Source: Flavobacterium soli DSM 19725
GTDB lineage: Bacteria > Bacteroidota > Bacteroidia > Flavobacteriales > Flavobacteriaceae
Assembly: GCF_000422705.1 (NCBI RefSeq)
Contig: NZ_KE383907.1
Coordinates: 247,327 to 311,326 of the forward strand
Length of the DNA: 64,000 nucleotides
Direction: 5' to 3'
Positions 25,064 through 33,427 of the stretch are shown one piece after another. The notes beneath the pieces were generated by a model. It saw only the letters and a program-made list of their open reading frames with translations. It did no database searches and was not told where the DNA came from. The stretch's first letter is position 1; each line of letters starts with the position of its first letter. Both the position numbers and the translations under genes were made by a program.

Positions 25064-27064
25064 ATGGACATTCAAGAAACCATCCAATCTTTACGCGAAG
25101 AGCTAAATCTTCATAATCATAATTATTATGTTTTGGACAATCCAACCATTTCCGATTATGATTTTGATATAAAACTGAAAGAACTTCAAGATTTAGAAAA
25201 TAAGCATCCTGAATTTTTTGATGAAAATTCCCCAACTCAAAGAGTAGGCGGAATGATTACCAAAAACTTCCAAACCATTACCCATAAAAACAGAATGTAT
25301 TCTTTGGATAATTCTTATTCTAAAGAAGATGTTTTGGATTGGGAAAAAAGAATCCAGAAGATGCTAGGAGATGTTCCGTTGGAATATACTTGTGAATTAA
25401 AATACGACGGAGCTTCGATTTCTATGACCTACGAACACGGAAAATTAAAACGCGCCGTGACGCGTGGCGATGGTTTTCAAGGCGATGAAGTAACAAATAA
25501 TATCAAGACAATTCGTTCTGTTCCGTTGCAATTGAAAGGAGATTTCCCGGATAGTTTCGAAATTCGCGGAGAAATTATTTTGCCTCTTGAAGGTTTTGCA
25601 AAAATGAACCAAGAATTGATTGAGAGTGGCGAAACGCCTTATTCAAACCCAAGAAATACGGCTTCTGGAAGCTTGAAATTACAGGATAGTGCTGAGGTAG
25701 CAAGACGTCCGTTGGATTGTTTATTGTATACTTTTATTGGAAATGATGTGAAATTTGCAACCCATTTCGAAAGTTTGGAAAAAGCAAGAAGTTTTGGCTT
25801 TAAAGTTCCTAAGGAAGCGAAGTTGGTAAAAAGTATCGATGAGGTTTTTGAATTCATAGATTATTGGAATGTTCACCGTCATGATTTGCCTTATGAAACC
25901 GATGGTGTCGTGGTAAAAGTAAATAATCTGTATTACCAAGATGAATTGGGTTACACGGCAAAATCGCCTCGCTGGGCAGTTGCCTATAAGTTTAAAGCCG
26001 AACAAGTTTCTACCAAATTGAATTCGATTTCTTATCAAGTTGGACGAACGGGAGCGATTACACCAGTAGCCAATTTGCAGCCAGTTCAGTTGGCTGGAAC
26101 TATCGTGAAACGTGCTTCTTTGCACAATGCCGATCAGATTGAAAAGTTGGATATTCGCGTAGGCGATGAGGTTTTTGTAGAAAAAGGAGGAGAGATCATC
26201 CCGAAGATTATTGGTGTCGATTTCACAAAACGTTCGTTAGATTTACTTCCGACAGTTTACATCACAAGTTGTCCAGAGTGCCAAGCCGAATTAATTAGAA
26301 AAGAAGGCGAAGCACAGCATTATTGTCCAAATTTTTATGGCTGTCCACCTCAGATTATCGGTAGGATACAACATTATATTTCCCGAAAAGCAATGGATAT
26401 TGAGGGTTTGGGAGGAGAAACGGTTGCCTTGCTTTTCAATAACGATCTAGTGCATAATTATGCCGATTTATACGATTTGACGGTTGAACAAGTCATTCCT
26501 TTGGAACGAATGGCTCAAAAATCAGCTGAGAATTTGGTTAATGGAATTGAGAAATCAAAAGAAGTTCCGTTTGAACGTGTTTTGTTTGCTTTGGGAATTC
26601 GCTATGTTGGAGAAACCGTTGCTAAAAAATTAGCCAAGCATTATCAAAACATCGATAATTTAAAGAATGCAAGCCTGATGGATCTAATTTTGGTCGATGA
26701 AATTGGGGAACGAATTGCACAAAGTGTCATAGAATTTTTCGAAAATACCGAAAATCAGATCATCATCCAACGATTAAAAGACTATGGCGTTCAACTCGAA
26801 ACCAAAACCGTTTTCAATCCAGATGCAACCGATAAATTAGTTGGCAAAACTTTCGTTGTTTCAGGTGTTTTTGCTAAATTTTCTCGTGATGATTTGAAGA
26901 AAGCAATCGAAGATAATGGAGGAAAAGTAGGAAGTTCTATCTCTGCCAAAACCGATTATGTGATTGCTGGAGATAATATGGGACCAGCAAAATTAGAAAA
27001 AGCTACCAAACTGAATGTTTCAATAATTTCAGAAGATGATTTTATTGCAATGCTTGGTAATTAA
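25064..27064 (+). CDS. ligA: NAD-dependent DNA ligase LigA, 666 aa
   Basis: LigA seals nicks using NAD. Domains in order: Ia (1-60, with NYYVLDNPTISDYDFD), the adenylation domain with catalytic lysine K113 in CELKYDGAS, the OB fold (RVGDEVFVEKGGEIIPKI), a four-cysteine zinc finger (CPECQAELIR...HYCPNFYGC), helix-hairpin-helix repeats (GIRYVGETVAKKLA), and a BRCT domain (about 588-666, VGKTFVVSGVFAKFSRDDLK). All are complete. Its ATG is 7 bases after a terminator-like hairpin. Confidence 0.98.
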   Translation: MDIQETIQSLREELNLHNHNYYVLDNPTISDYDFDIKLKELQDLENKHPEFFDENSPTQRVGGMITKNFQTITHKNRMYSLDNSYSKEDVLDWEKRIQKMLGDVPLEYTCELKYDGASISMTYEHGKLKRAVTRGDGFQGDEVTNNIKTIRSVPLQLKGDFPDSFEIRGEIILPLEGFAKMNQELIESGETPYSNPRNTASGSLKLQDSAEVARRPLDCLLYTFIGNDVKFATHFESLEKARSFGFKVPKEAKLVKSIDEVFEFIDYWNVHRHDLPYETDGVVVKVNNLYYQDELGYTAKSPRWAVAYKFKAEQVSTKLNSISYQVGRTGAITPVANLQPVQLAGTIVKRASLHNADQIEKLDIRVGDEVFVEKGGEIIPKIIGVDFTKRSLDLLPTVYITSCPECQAELIRKEGEAQHYCPNFYGCPPQIIGRIQHYISRKAMDIEGLGGETVALLFNNDLVHNYADLYDLTVEQVIPLERMAQKSAENLVNGIEKSKEVPFERVLFALGIRYVGETVAKKLAKHYQNIDNLKNASLMDLILVDEIGERIAQSVIEFFENTENQIIIQRLKDYGVQLETKTVFNPDATDKLVGKTFVVSGVFAKFSRDDLKKAIEDNGGKVGSSISAKTDYVIAGDNMGPAKLEKATKLNVSIISEDDFIAMLGN

Positions 27065-27066
27065 AC

Positions 27067-27193
27067 ACAGATTTCACAAGTTTTCACAGATAACAAAACT
27101 TAAACCATTAAGATATTAAGTTTCATTAAGTTTTAGCTTAATTTTTCTTAATATCTTAATGGTTTAAAATCTGTGAAAATTTGTGAAATCTGT
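27067..27193. repeat. 127-bp two-layer inverted repeat between convergent genes
   Basis: The outer arms 27067-27091 and 27169-27193 match in 24 of 25 positions. The inner arms 27101-27120 and 27147-27166 are perfectly complementary over 20 bases, and ATTAAG/CTTAAT pairs inside them. It lies between the ends of ligA and the convergent nucleotidase gene and could terminate both. The inner part recurs inverted at 54243-54302. Confidence 0.85.
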
Positions 27194-27195
27194 AT

Positions 27196-28113
27196 TTAAA
27201 CAATAATCGTTCTCCCTTGATTCGTCTTATTTTTATCAGAATCAAAATAAAAATCAATTCGACCAAGATTGATTCCGTAGCACCCTACTTGGTTTACCAA
27301 AACGTCTTTTCCTTCCAAATTCTTTACGATTGTGGGTTTATCTAGAAAAGTATGGGTGTGTCCGCCAATAATCAAATCAATGTCTTTTGTAAGTTTTGCC
27401 AGATTTAAATCTGAAATTTTATCAGGTTCATTTTTATAATGATAACCCAAGTGTGATAAGCAAATTACCAAGTCGCAGCGCTTTTCATGTTTTAGAATTC
27501 GGGTCATTTCCTGACTTATTTCTACAGGATCATTATAAACTGTTTCTTTATAATTCTTCTTGTCTACCAATCCTTCAAGCTGAACTCCAAGTCCAAAAAC
27601 ACCAATTTTTATTCCGTCTTTTTCAAAAATTTTATACGGCTTTACAATTTCATTTAAAACCGTATTCTTGAAATCATAATTTGCCGAAACAAACTCGAAA
27701 TTGGCATTTGGCAATTGGGAATAAAATCCGTCAATTCCATTGTCAAAATCGTGATTTCCCATCGTCGCCAAGTCATATTTCATCATACTCATCAGCTTAA
27801 ATTCCAATTCTCCTCCATAATAGTTAAAATATGGTGTTCCCTGAAAAATATCGCCGGCATCTAATAATAATACATTTGGATTCTCTTTTCGAATATTTTC
27901 TACCAAAGCCGAACGTCGCGAAATGCCACCCATATTAGGGTTTTTGGCATCGCTTGCTGGAAAAGGGTCGATGTGACTGTGAACATCATTTGTGTGTAAA
28001 ATCGTAAGATGTTTCACTTTTGTTGGCGAATCAAAAGCCATTAAAGGAACACTTGGAAAGGCCAAAAGAGCAGAACTTGCAGCTGTTTTTTGTATAAAAT
28101 CTCTTCTTTTCAT
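27196..28113 (-). CDS. Metallophosphatase half of a split UshA-like 5'-nucleotidase, 305 aa
   Basis: I start at ATG 28113, where MKRRDFIQKTAASSALLAFP forms a Tat-like signal (RRDF). All five metallophosphatase blocks are present: HTNDVHSHI, LDAGDIFQGTP, MGNHDFDNG, CLSHLGYH and IGGHTHTF. The protein ends where the 5_nucleotid_C domain of UshA would begin; that domain is encoded by the gene 34 bases upstream. Together they should make a periplasmic nucleotide phosphatase. Confidence 0.92.
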   Translation of the reverse strand: MKRRDFIQKTAASSALLAFPSVPLMAFDSPTKVKHLTILHTNDVHSHIDPFPASDAKNPNMGGISRRSALVENIRKENPNVLLLDAGDIFQGTPYFNYYGGELEFKLMSMMKYDLATMGNHDFDNGIDGFYSQLPNANFEFVSANYDFKNTVLNEIVKPYKIFEKDGIKIGVFGLGVQLEGLVDKKNYKETVYNDPVEISQEMTRILKHEKRCDLVICLSHLGYHYKNEPDKISDLNLAKLTKDIDLIIGGHTHTFLDKPTIVKNLEGKDVLVNQVGCYGINLGRIDFYFDSDKNKTNQGRTIIV

Positions 28114-28147
28114 TATTATTTTTTTAAGGAACAAATCTTCTAATTTG

Positions 28148-28927
28148 CTACTCTTTTCTAATTCTTTCATCTCTAATCACTGGAATCGTATCTACTTCTT
28201 TAAAATAGTCAATCCAGATATTTCTCAATTTGTAATCCAAATCATAAACTGCAGTTCCTTTTTTGAAGAAATTCATACTATCACCACCATTATATAAATA
28301 ATCATTTGTGGCAACATAATAAATCTGTTCTACGTCAACAGGATTTCCGTTAATCCAGATATTTTTACCCACATTATTCTTGTCAATCATAAAAGTCAAA
28401 CCTGCCAAAGGATGTGGTTTTTTCTCCTTAATGATATAATCTACAATTTCTATAATCTGTTCACCTTTCAAGGCTACGACAACAAGGCTGTTTTCAAAAG
28501 GCATCAACTCAAAAGCAGTCCGAGTCGTTACGTTTCCCTTGCTGATTACGGAGCGAATCCCACCGTGATTCAACAAGCAAACATCTACCGATTTGTTTTC
28601 TCTAGACTTAAAAATTTTGTTTGCACTTGCTAAAGTAATGTCGGCCTGAAGATTTCCAATCGTGGTTTGCCATTCTCCTTTGCTTTTTTCCAAAGTTTCT
28701 GGAGCATAAGCCAAAACTTCGTCCATATCCTTATTGATTTTTTCTCGATAAGGTTTGATGAAATTGTCGATTTCAGAAACTTCAGGAATTGTATTGGTAA
28801 TCGCAATTTGTTTTCCCTCTATTTTATTGACAAAAATTTTCTTTTCTCCACAAGAGATTAGGAAAATAAATGTTAAGAATAAAACAAAATGATGCGATAA
28901 GAGACTAGACTTTTTTAGATTTACCAT
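28148..28927 (-). CDS. Lipoprotein with 5'-nucleotidase C-terminal domain, 259 aa
   Basis: A lipoprotein signal ends at the cysteine of FLISCGEKK. Then come the substrate-binding motifs of the UshA C-terminal domain: TTIGNLQADITLASANKI, LLNHGGIRSVISKGNVT, FELMPFENSLVVVALKG and VATNDYLYNGGDSMNFF, the last two normally stacking on the nucleotide base. There is no metallophosphatase domain; it is supplied by the next gene. The domain order is reversed compared with one-chain UshA. Confidence 0.9.
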   Translation of the reverse strand: MVNLKKSSLLSHHFVLFLTFIFLISCGEKKIFVNKIEGKQIAITNTIPEVSEIDNFIKPYREKINKDMDEVLAYAPETLEKSKGEWQTTIGNLQADITLASANKIFKSRENKSVDVCLLNHGGIRSVISKGNVTTRTAFELMPFENSLVVVALKGEQIIEIVDYIIKEKKPHPLAGLTFMIDKNNVGKNIWINGNPVDVEQIYYVATNDYLYNGGDSMNFFKKGTAVYDLDYKLRNIWIDYFKEVDTIPVIRDERIRKE

Positions 28928-28949
28928 CTGAAATGCGACTTAGTTTAAT

Positions 28950-28957
28950 TAATTTTG
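28950..28957 (+). promoter_or_regulatory. Possible -7 element for the DUF6913-like gene
   Basis: TAATTTTG fits TAnnTTTG and lies 19 bases before the ATG at 28977, in a 49-base divergent gap. No clear -33 element was seen. Confidence 0.4.
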
Positions 28958-28976
28958 TAATTCAAGTAAAAGTAGT

Positions 28977-29495
28977 ATGTTTTTAAATTTTTTGAAGAAT
29001 TTTTTCTTAAAAAGAAAGTTAAAAAATAGCGTGTTTAATGTTAACAGTAATTTTTCAAATGCAAAAATAAATACTGTGGGAATTATAGTTGACGAGAGTT
29101 ATTTTAACGAAAAAGAAAATTTAATCAAGGAATTAATTAAAAATGATATCAGCCAGAATAATATTAAATTGTTGGTTTATAATGATAAATTCAAGAAGAA
29201 CGAAGTTTTGAAATTTCCTTCGTTTAGCATGAAAGATGTAAGTTGGAATGGCGAAATTCAACAGCATGAAGCAATTGATTTTTTATCCAAGCCATACGAT
29301 ATGTTGATTAGTTATTATGATGTGACTAAAGCTCCATTGTTATTGGCTACACAACAATCTAAAGCAATTTTTAAAGTTGGTTTTTCTACAATTGATAAAA
29401 GATTAAACCATTTTATGATTAATACCAATGCTGAAAATTTTAAAGTTTTTAGCGATGAATTATTTAAGTATCTCAAAATTTTAAACAAAATATAA
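28977..29495 (+). CDS. DUF6913-like conserved protein, 172 aa
   Basis: A basic, Phe/Lys-rich N-terminus (MFLNFLKNFFLKRKLK) precedes an alpha/beta domain with alternating hydrophobic strands (INTVGIIVDESYF, IKLLVYNDKF, MLISYYDV). I recall such proteins from Flavobacteriia as DUF6913. No catalytic residues stand out. The stop is 2 bases before dapA, so the two are probably cotranscribed. Function unknown. Confidence 0.65.
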   Translation: MFLNFLKNFFLKRKLKNSVFNVNSNFSNAKINTVGIIVDESYFNEKENLIKELIKNDISQNNIKLLVYNDKFKKNEVLKFPSFSMKDVSWNGEIQQHEAIDFLSKPYDMLISYYDVTKAPLLLATQQSKAIFKVGFSTIDKRLNHFMINTNAENFKVFSDELFKYLKILNKI

Positions 29496-29497
29496 TT

Positions 29498-30391
29498 ATG
29501 CAATCATTTGTTGGTACAGGCGTTGCCCTTGTTACTCCGTTCAAAAAAGATTTTTCGGTTGATACCGAAGCTCTGGTAAGAATCGTTAATTTTGTAATTG
29601 ATGGTGGTGTTGAATATCTTGTCGTTTTAGGAACAACAGGAGAACCTGCAACACTAACTCATGACGAAAAGGAACTGGTAATAAAGACAATCGTTGAGGC
29701 AAATAAAGGAAGATTGCCGTTGGTTTTGGGAGTTGGAGGAAACAATACCGCACAAGTTGTGGAGGAATTAAAAACAAGAGATTTTTCAGATTTCGCTGCA
29801 ATTCTTTCGGTTTCTCCTTATTATAACAAGCCAACTCAGGAAGGAATTTACCAGCATTTTAGCGCTATTGCAAAGGCTTCGCCTGTTCCTGTGATTTTAT
29901 ATAATGTTCCGGGAAGAACGGCAAGTAATGTTTTGCCTTCAACGGTAATTCGTTTGGCAAAAGAATTCAAAAATGTGATTGCGATCAAAGAAGCTGCTGG
30001 AGACATTGTTCAAGCGATGAAATTAATTCAGACTGCACCAAAAGATTTTCTTGTAATTTCAGGAGATGATATGGTAACTTTGCCAATGGTTTTAGCTGGT
30101 GGAGCAGGAGTTATTTCGGTTATTGGAGAAGGTTTTCCAAAGCAATTTTCAGACATGGTTCGTCTTGGGCTTGAACGAAAAGTGGATGAAGCCTATGAAT
30201 TGCATTATCAAATTGCAGATGCTATTGATATGATTTTTGAGCAAGGAAATCCTGCTGGAATCAAAGAAGTTCACAAAGCGTTAGGTTTGTCTGAAAATAC
30301 GGTTAGATTGCCGTTGGTTCCGGTTGATCAAGATTTGTCTAGCCGAATTTCAGCATTTACAAAGAATATTGCATCAGCAGTTACGGTCTAA
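29498..30391 (+). CDS. dapA: 4-hydroxy-tetrahydrodipicolinate synthase, 297 aa
   Basis: DapA condenses pyruvate with aspartate semialdehyde at the entry to lysine and diaminopimelate synthesis. The Schiff-base lysine is K164 (IAIKEAAGD), the catalytic tyrosine Y135 (ILYNVPGRTA, followed by R140), and the active-site loop LGTTGEPATL. Length is standard. No lysine riboswitch is visible in the short upstream gap. Confidence 0.97.
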   Translation: MQSFVGTGVALVTPFKKDFSVDTEALVRIVNFVIDGGVEYLVVLGTTGEPATLTHDEKELVIKTIVEANKGRLPLVLGVGGNNTAQVVEELKTRDFSDFAAILSVSPYYNKPTQEGIYQHFSAIAKASPVPVILYNVPGRTASNVLPSTVIRLAKEFKNVIAIKEAAGDIVQAMKLIQTAPKDFLVISGDDMVTLPMVLAGGAGVISVIGEGFPKQFSDMVRLGLERKVDEAYELHYQIADAIDMIFEQGNPAGIKEVHKALGLSENTVRLPLVPVDQDLSSRISAFTKNIASAVTV

Positions 30392-30416
30392 ATTTTAAAT
30401 TAAAAAATAAGATATT

Positions 30417-30926
30417 ATGTTATCACAAACTATACAAGACGCATTAAACAAACAAATTAAAGTTGAGGGAGATTCTTCTCAAATTTATCTGGCAATGGCA
30501 TCTTGGGCAGAAGTTCAAGGTTTTGAGGGTATTTCAACGTTTATGTTTGCACAATCTGAAGAAGAAAGATTGCACATGCTAAAATTGGTAAAATACATCA
30601 ATCAAAGAGGTGGCCAAGCCAAAATCTCTGGAACGGTTGAGCCAAATTTAGATCTTTCAAGCTATAAAGTTTTGTTCAAGCAGTTGTTGGAGCATGAGAT
30701 TAAGGTTTCGGAAAGTATTAATGATTTGGTTGGAATTAGTTTGGATCAAAGAGATTATGCAACTCATAATTTTCTTCAATGGTATGTTGCAGAACAAATA
30801 GAAGAAGAAGCAAATGCTCGATATATTCTAGATAAAATCAATCTTATAGGAGATGATAAAGGTGGTTTATATCTGTTTGATAATGAAATGAAAAATTTCA
30901 CGAGCCCAATTCCAACACCAAAATAA
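30417..30926 (+). CDS. Ferritin, 169 aa
   Basis: A non-haem ferritin that stores iron as ferric oxide in a 24-subunit shell. The ferroxidase ligands are visible in EGDSSQIYLAMASWAE, SEEERLHMLKLVKYI, HEIKVSESINDL and FLQWYVAEQIEEE. The four-helix bundle length is normal and no haem-binding methionine of bacterioferritin type is evident. It lies 25 bases after dapA. A downstream gap holds the bamD promoter. Confidence 0.95.
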   Translation: MLSQTIQDALNKQIKVEGDSSQIYLAMASWAEVQGFEGISTFMFAQSEEERLHMLKLVKYINQRGGQAKISGTVEPNLDLSSYKVLFKQLLEHEIKVSESINDLVGISLDQRDYATHNFLQWYVAEQIEEEANARYILDKINLIGDDKGGLYLFDNEMKNFTSPIPTPK

Positions 30927-30997
30927 TCTTTAATCAGGATTGTTTAGGTCTAAATCTTTCCCCTTTTCCAAGACTAAAACTGCTATAAAAAAAATGT

Positions 30998-31027
30998 TTT
31001 GTAGTCTGCAATTAATCACTAAATTTG
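30998..31027 (+). promoter_or_regulatory. Promoter of the bamD-rpoZ-coaBC-DUF4835-recN cluster
   Basis: TTTG at 30998-31001 and TAAATTTG at 31020-31027 are 18 bases apart, a good Bacteroidota promoter. About 55 bases of leader precede bamD. The following five genes are in the same direction with gaps or overlaps of at most 54 bases. Confidence 0.75.
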
Positions 31028-31087
31028 CAGTTGGTTTTAAAGAAAGGTGAGAATGCCTTAATGAATAATAAAACCTAATTTTTTATA

Positions 31088-31882
31088 ATGAAGAAATTTA
31101 TTTCTATACTACTTATTCTAGTTGTTTTAAGCTCTTGTAGTGAGTACCAAAAGGCATTAAAAACGGAAGAAATTGGAGTTAAGTTCGATGTTGCTACCAA
31201 GCAATATGAAAAAGGTAAGTACATGAAAGCTATCCGTTTATTTGAACAGATCGCTCCATCATACAGAGGAAAGCCTCAAGCAGAAAAAATGTTTTATATG
31301 TATGCACAATCGTTCTATAAGACAAAACAATACTACTCTTCGGGTTATCAATTTGAAAGTTTTGTTTCCAGTTATCCAAAAAGTGAAAAGAAAGAAGAAG
31401 CAGCCTATTTAGCAGCACTAAGTTTTTCTAAATTGTCACCTAGATATAGTTTAGATCAAATAGATACTTATAAGGCAATTGATAAATTACAGGATTTTAT
31501 CAATGAATATCCTGATTCTCAGTATTTAGCAGAAGCAAATGTTATCGTTAAAGATTTGAGAGAGAAGCTTGAAAAAAAATCATTTGAAATTGCAAGACAA
31601 TACAATAAAATTTCAGATCACAAGGCAGCTTTGGTTGTTTTAGAGAATTTCATTATTGACTTTCCTGGAACACCATATAAAGAAAAGGCCTTATATTACA
31701 GGTTTGATTCTGCTTATGAATTAGCAATTAATAGTGTTGATAGTAAGAAATTGGAACGTTTGAATGTTGCCAAATCAGCTTATGCTAATTTGGTTAAATT
31801 CAATTCTAATACAGAATTCAAAGCAAAAGCCGATGAGATGTTGGCTCGAATAGAAACAGATTTACAACAATTTTCAAAATAA
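31088..31882 (+). CDS. bamD: Outer-membrane assembly lipoprotein BamD, 264 aa
   Basis: The lipoprotein signal MKKFISILLILVVLSSC is followed by the BamD start SEYQKALKTEE. Five TPR-type helical pairs cover the rest (YEKGKYMKAIRLFEQIAP, FESFVSSYPKSEKKEEAA, LQDFINEYPDSQYLAEA, LENFIIDFPGTPYKEKALYY). BamD sits on the inner face of the outer membrane and works with BamA to insert beta-barrels. It is the first gene after a clear promoter and precedes rpoZ, as in other Bacteroidota. Confidence 0.93.
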   Translation: MKKFISILLILVVLSSCSEYQKALKTEEIGVKFDVATKQYEKGKYMKAIRLFEQIAPSYRGKPQAEKMFYMYAQSFYKTKQYYSSGYQFESFVSSYPKSEKKEEAAYLAALSFSKLSPRYSLDQIDTYKAIDKLQDFINEYPDSQYLAEANVIVKDLREKLEKKSFEIARQYNKISDHKAALVVLENFIIDFPGTPYKEKALYYRFDSAYELAINSVDSKKLERLNVAKSAYANLVKFNSNTEFKAKADEMLARIETDLQQFSK

Positions 31883-31889
31883 AAAAGTC

Positions 31890-32207
31890 ATGGATTTAAA
31901 AAAGACGAATGCTCCAGTTAATACAATCACTTACAACAAAACTGTAATTGAAGAGCCAACTGGAAATGTGTATGAAGCAATCACAATTATGGCTAAAAGG
32001 GCAAACCAAATCAATTCTGAAATTAAAAAAGAATTGACAGAGAAGTTAGAAGAGTTTGCTACTTATAATGACAGTTTGGAAGAAATTTTCGAAAATAAAG
32101 AACAAATTGAAGTTTCTAAATTTTATGAAAAATTACCTAAGCCACATGCTTTAGCAGTACAAGAATGGTTGGATAATAAAATCTACCACAGAGATTCTAC
32201 AAAATAA
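31890..32207 (+). CDS. rpoZ: RNA polymerase omega subunit, Bacteroidota type, 105 aa
   Basis: The small protein has the omega helix NVYEAITIMAKRANQINSEI (about 27-46) in which the conserved AKRA is clear, then KKELTEKLEEFATYND. The C-terminal half is the Bacteroidota extension. Omega helps assemble and stabilise RNA polymerase. The gene lies 7 bases after bamD and 8 before coaBC; rpoZ-coaBC adjacency is common across bacteria and supports the call. Confidence 0.85.
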   Translation: MDLKKTNAPVNTITYNKTVIEEPTGNVYEAITIMAKRANQINSEIKKELTEKLEEFATYNDSLEEIFENKEQIEVSKFYEKLPKPHALAVQEWLDNKIYHRDSTK

Positions 32208-32215
32208 TAATAAGT

Positions 32216-33427
32216 ATGTCGGTTTTAAGCGGAAAAAAAATAGTACTGGGTATTTCTGGTGGAATTGCCGCATATAAAACAGCAAGCTTAGTTAGACTTT
32301 TTATAAAAGCAGGAGCCGAGGTCCAAGTGATCATGACTCCTGCTTCTAAGGATTTTATAACACCGCTCACGCTTTCTACACTTTCAAAAAATCCTGTCCA
32401 TTCTACATTTTATAATGAAGAGGACGAAAATGCCGTTTGGAACAACCATGTCGAATTAGGTCTTTGGGCTGACTTGATGGTGATTGCTCCTGCAACTGCC
32501 AATACGCTCTCCAAAATGGCAACTGGCAATTGTGATAATTTGCTACTTGCTACTTATCTTTCTGCTAAATGTCCTGTATATTTTGCTCCAGCAATGGATT
32601 TGGATATGTATAAACATCCTTCTACTTTGGCAAGTTTTAATTCGCTGAAACAATTTGGAAACATCATGATTCCTGCTGAAACAGGTGAATTAGCAAGCGG
32701 GCTTTCAGGCGAAGGACGAATGGCAGAACCTGAAAATATTATTACTTTCCTTGAAGCTGATATTGCTTCAAAGTTGCCTCTAAAAGGAAAAAAAATTCTC
32801 ATTACAGCTGGACCTACTTATGAAGCGATAGATCCGGTTCGTTTCATAGGAAATCATTCGTCAGGAAAAATGGGATTTGATATTGCTAAATGTGCTGCAA
32901 ATCTTGGTGCTGAGGTAACATTGATTTCTGGGCCAACACATCTTAGTACTTCTAATAGTTCGATTCAATTAATTAGAGTTTTTTCTGCTCAAGATATGTA
33001 TGATGCATGTCATGCTCATTATGAAAATATGGATGTCGCTATTGCAGCAGCAGCGGTTGCAGACTATAGGCCAAAAAATGTTGCAGTTCAGAAAATAAAA
33101 AAGGCAGAACAGAGTTTTAATATAGAACTTGAAAAGACAAAGGATATTCTGGCATCATTAGGTGAAATCAAAAAAAATCAGTTTTTGATAGGTTTTGCAT
33201 TAGAGACTGAAAATGAAATTGAAAATGCAAAGCTCAAAATCCAGAAAAAAAACTTAGATTTGATAGTTCTCAATTCGCTTCAAGATGAAGGTGCTGGTTT
33301 TGGAAAATCTACCAACAAAATAACCTTTATTGATAAAGATTTTAATATCCAGCCGATGGAATTGAAATCGAAAGAAGCAGTTGCAAGTGACATTCTAAAC
33401 AAAGTAATAGCACATTATCATGCGTAA
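32216..33427 (+). CDS. coaBC: Bifunctional phosphopantothenoylcysteine decarboxylase / synthetase, 403 aa
   Basis: The enzyme makes 4'-phosphopantetheine for coenzyme A. The CoaC flavin domain (1-180) has GISGGIAAYKTASLVRLF, the catalytic His in NHVELGLWADLMVIAPATAN and a substrate clamp PAMDLDMYKHP. The CoaB domain (about 187-403) has ITAGPTYEAIDPVRFIGN with HSSGKMG, AAAVADYRP and GFALETEN. Its stop overlaps the next gene by 8 bases. Confidence 0.97.
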   Translation: MSVLSGKKIVLGISGGIAAYKTASLVRLFIKAGAEVQVIMTPASKDFITPLTLSTLSKNPVHSTFYNEEDENAVWNNHVELGLWADLMVIAPATANTLSKMATGNCDNLLLATYLSAKCPVYFAPAMDLDMYKHPSTLASFNSLKQFGNIMIPAETGELASGLSGEGRMAEPENIITFLEADIASKLPLKGKKILITAGPTYEAIDPVRFIGNHSSGKMGFDIAKCAANLGAEVTLISGPTHLSTSNSSIQLIRVFSAQDMYDACHAHYENMDVAIAAAAVADYRPKNVAVQKIKKAEQSFNIELEKTKDILASLGEIKKNQFLIGFALETENEIENAKLKIQKKNLDLIVLNSLQDEGAGFGKSTNKITFIDKDFNIQPMELKSKEAVASDILNKVIAHYHA

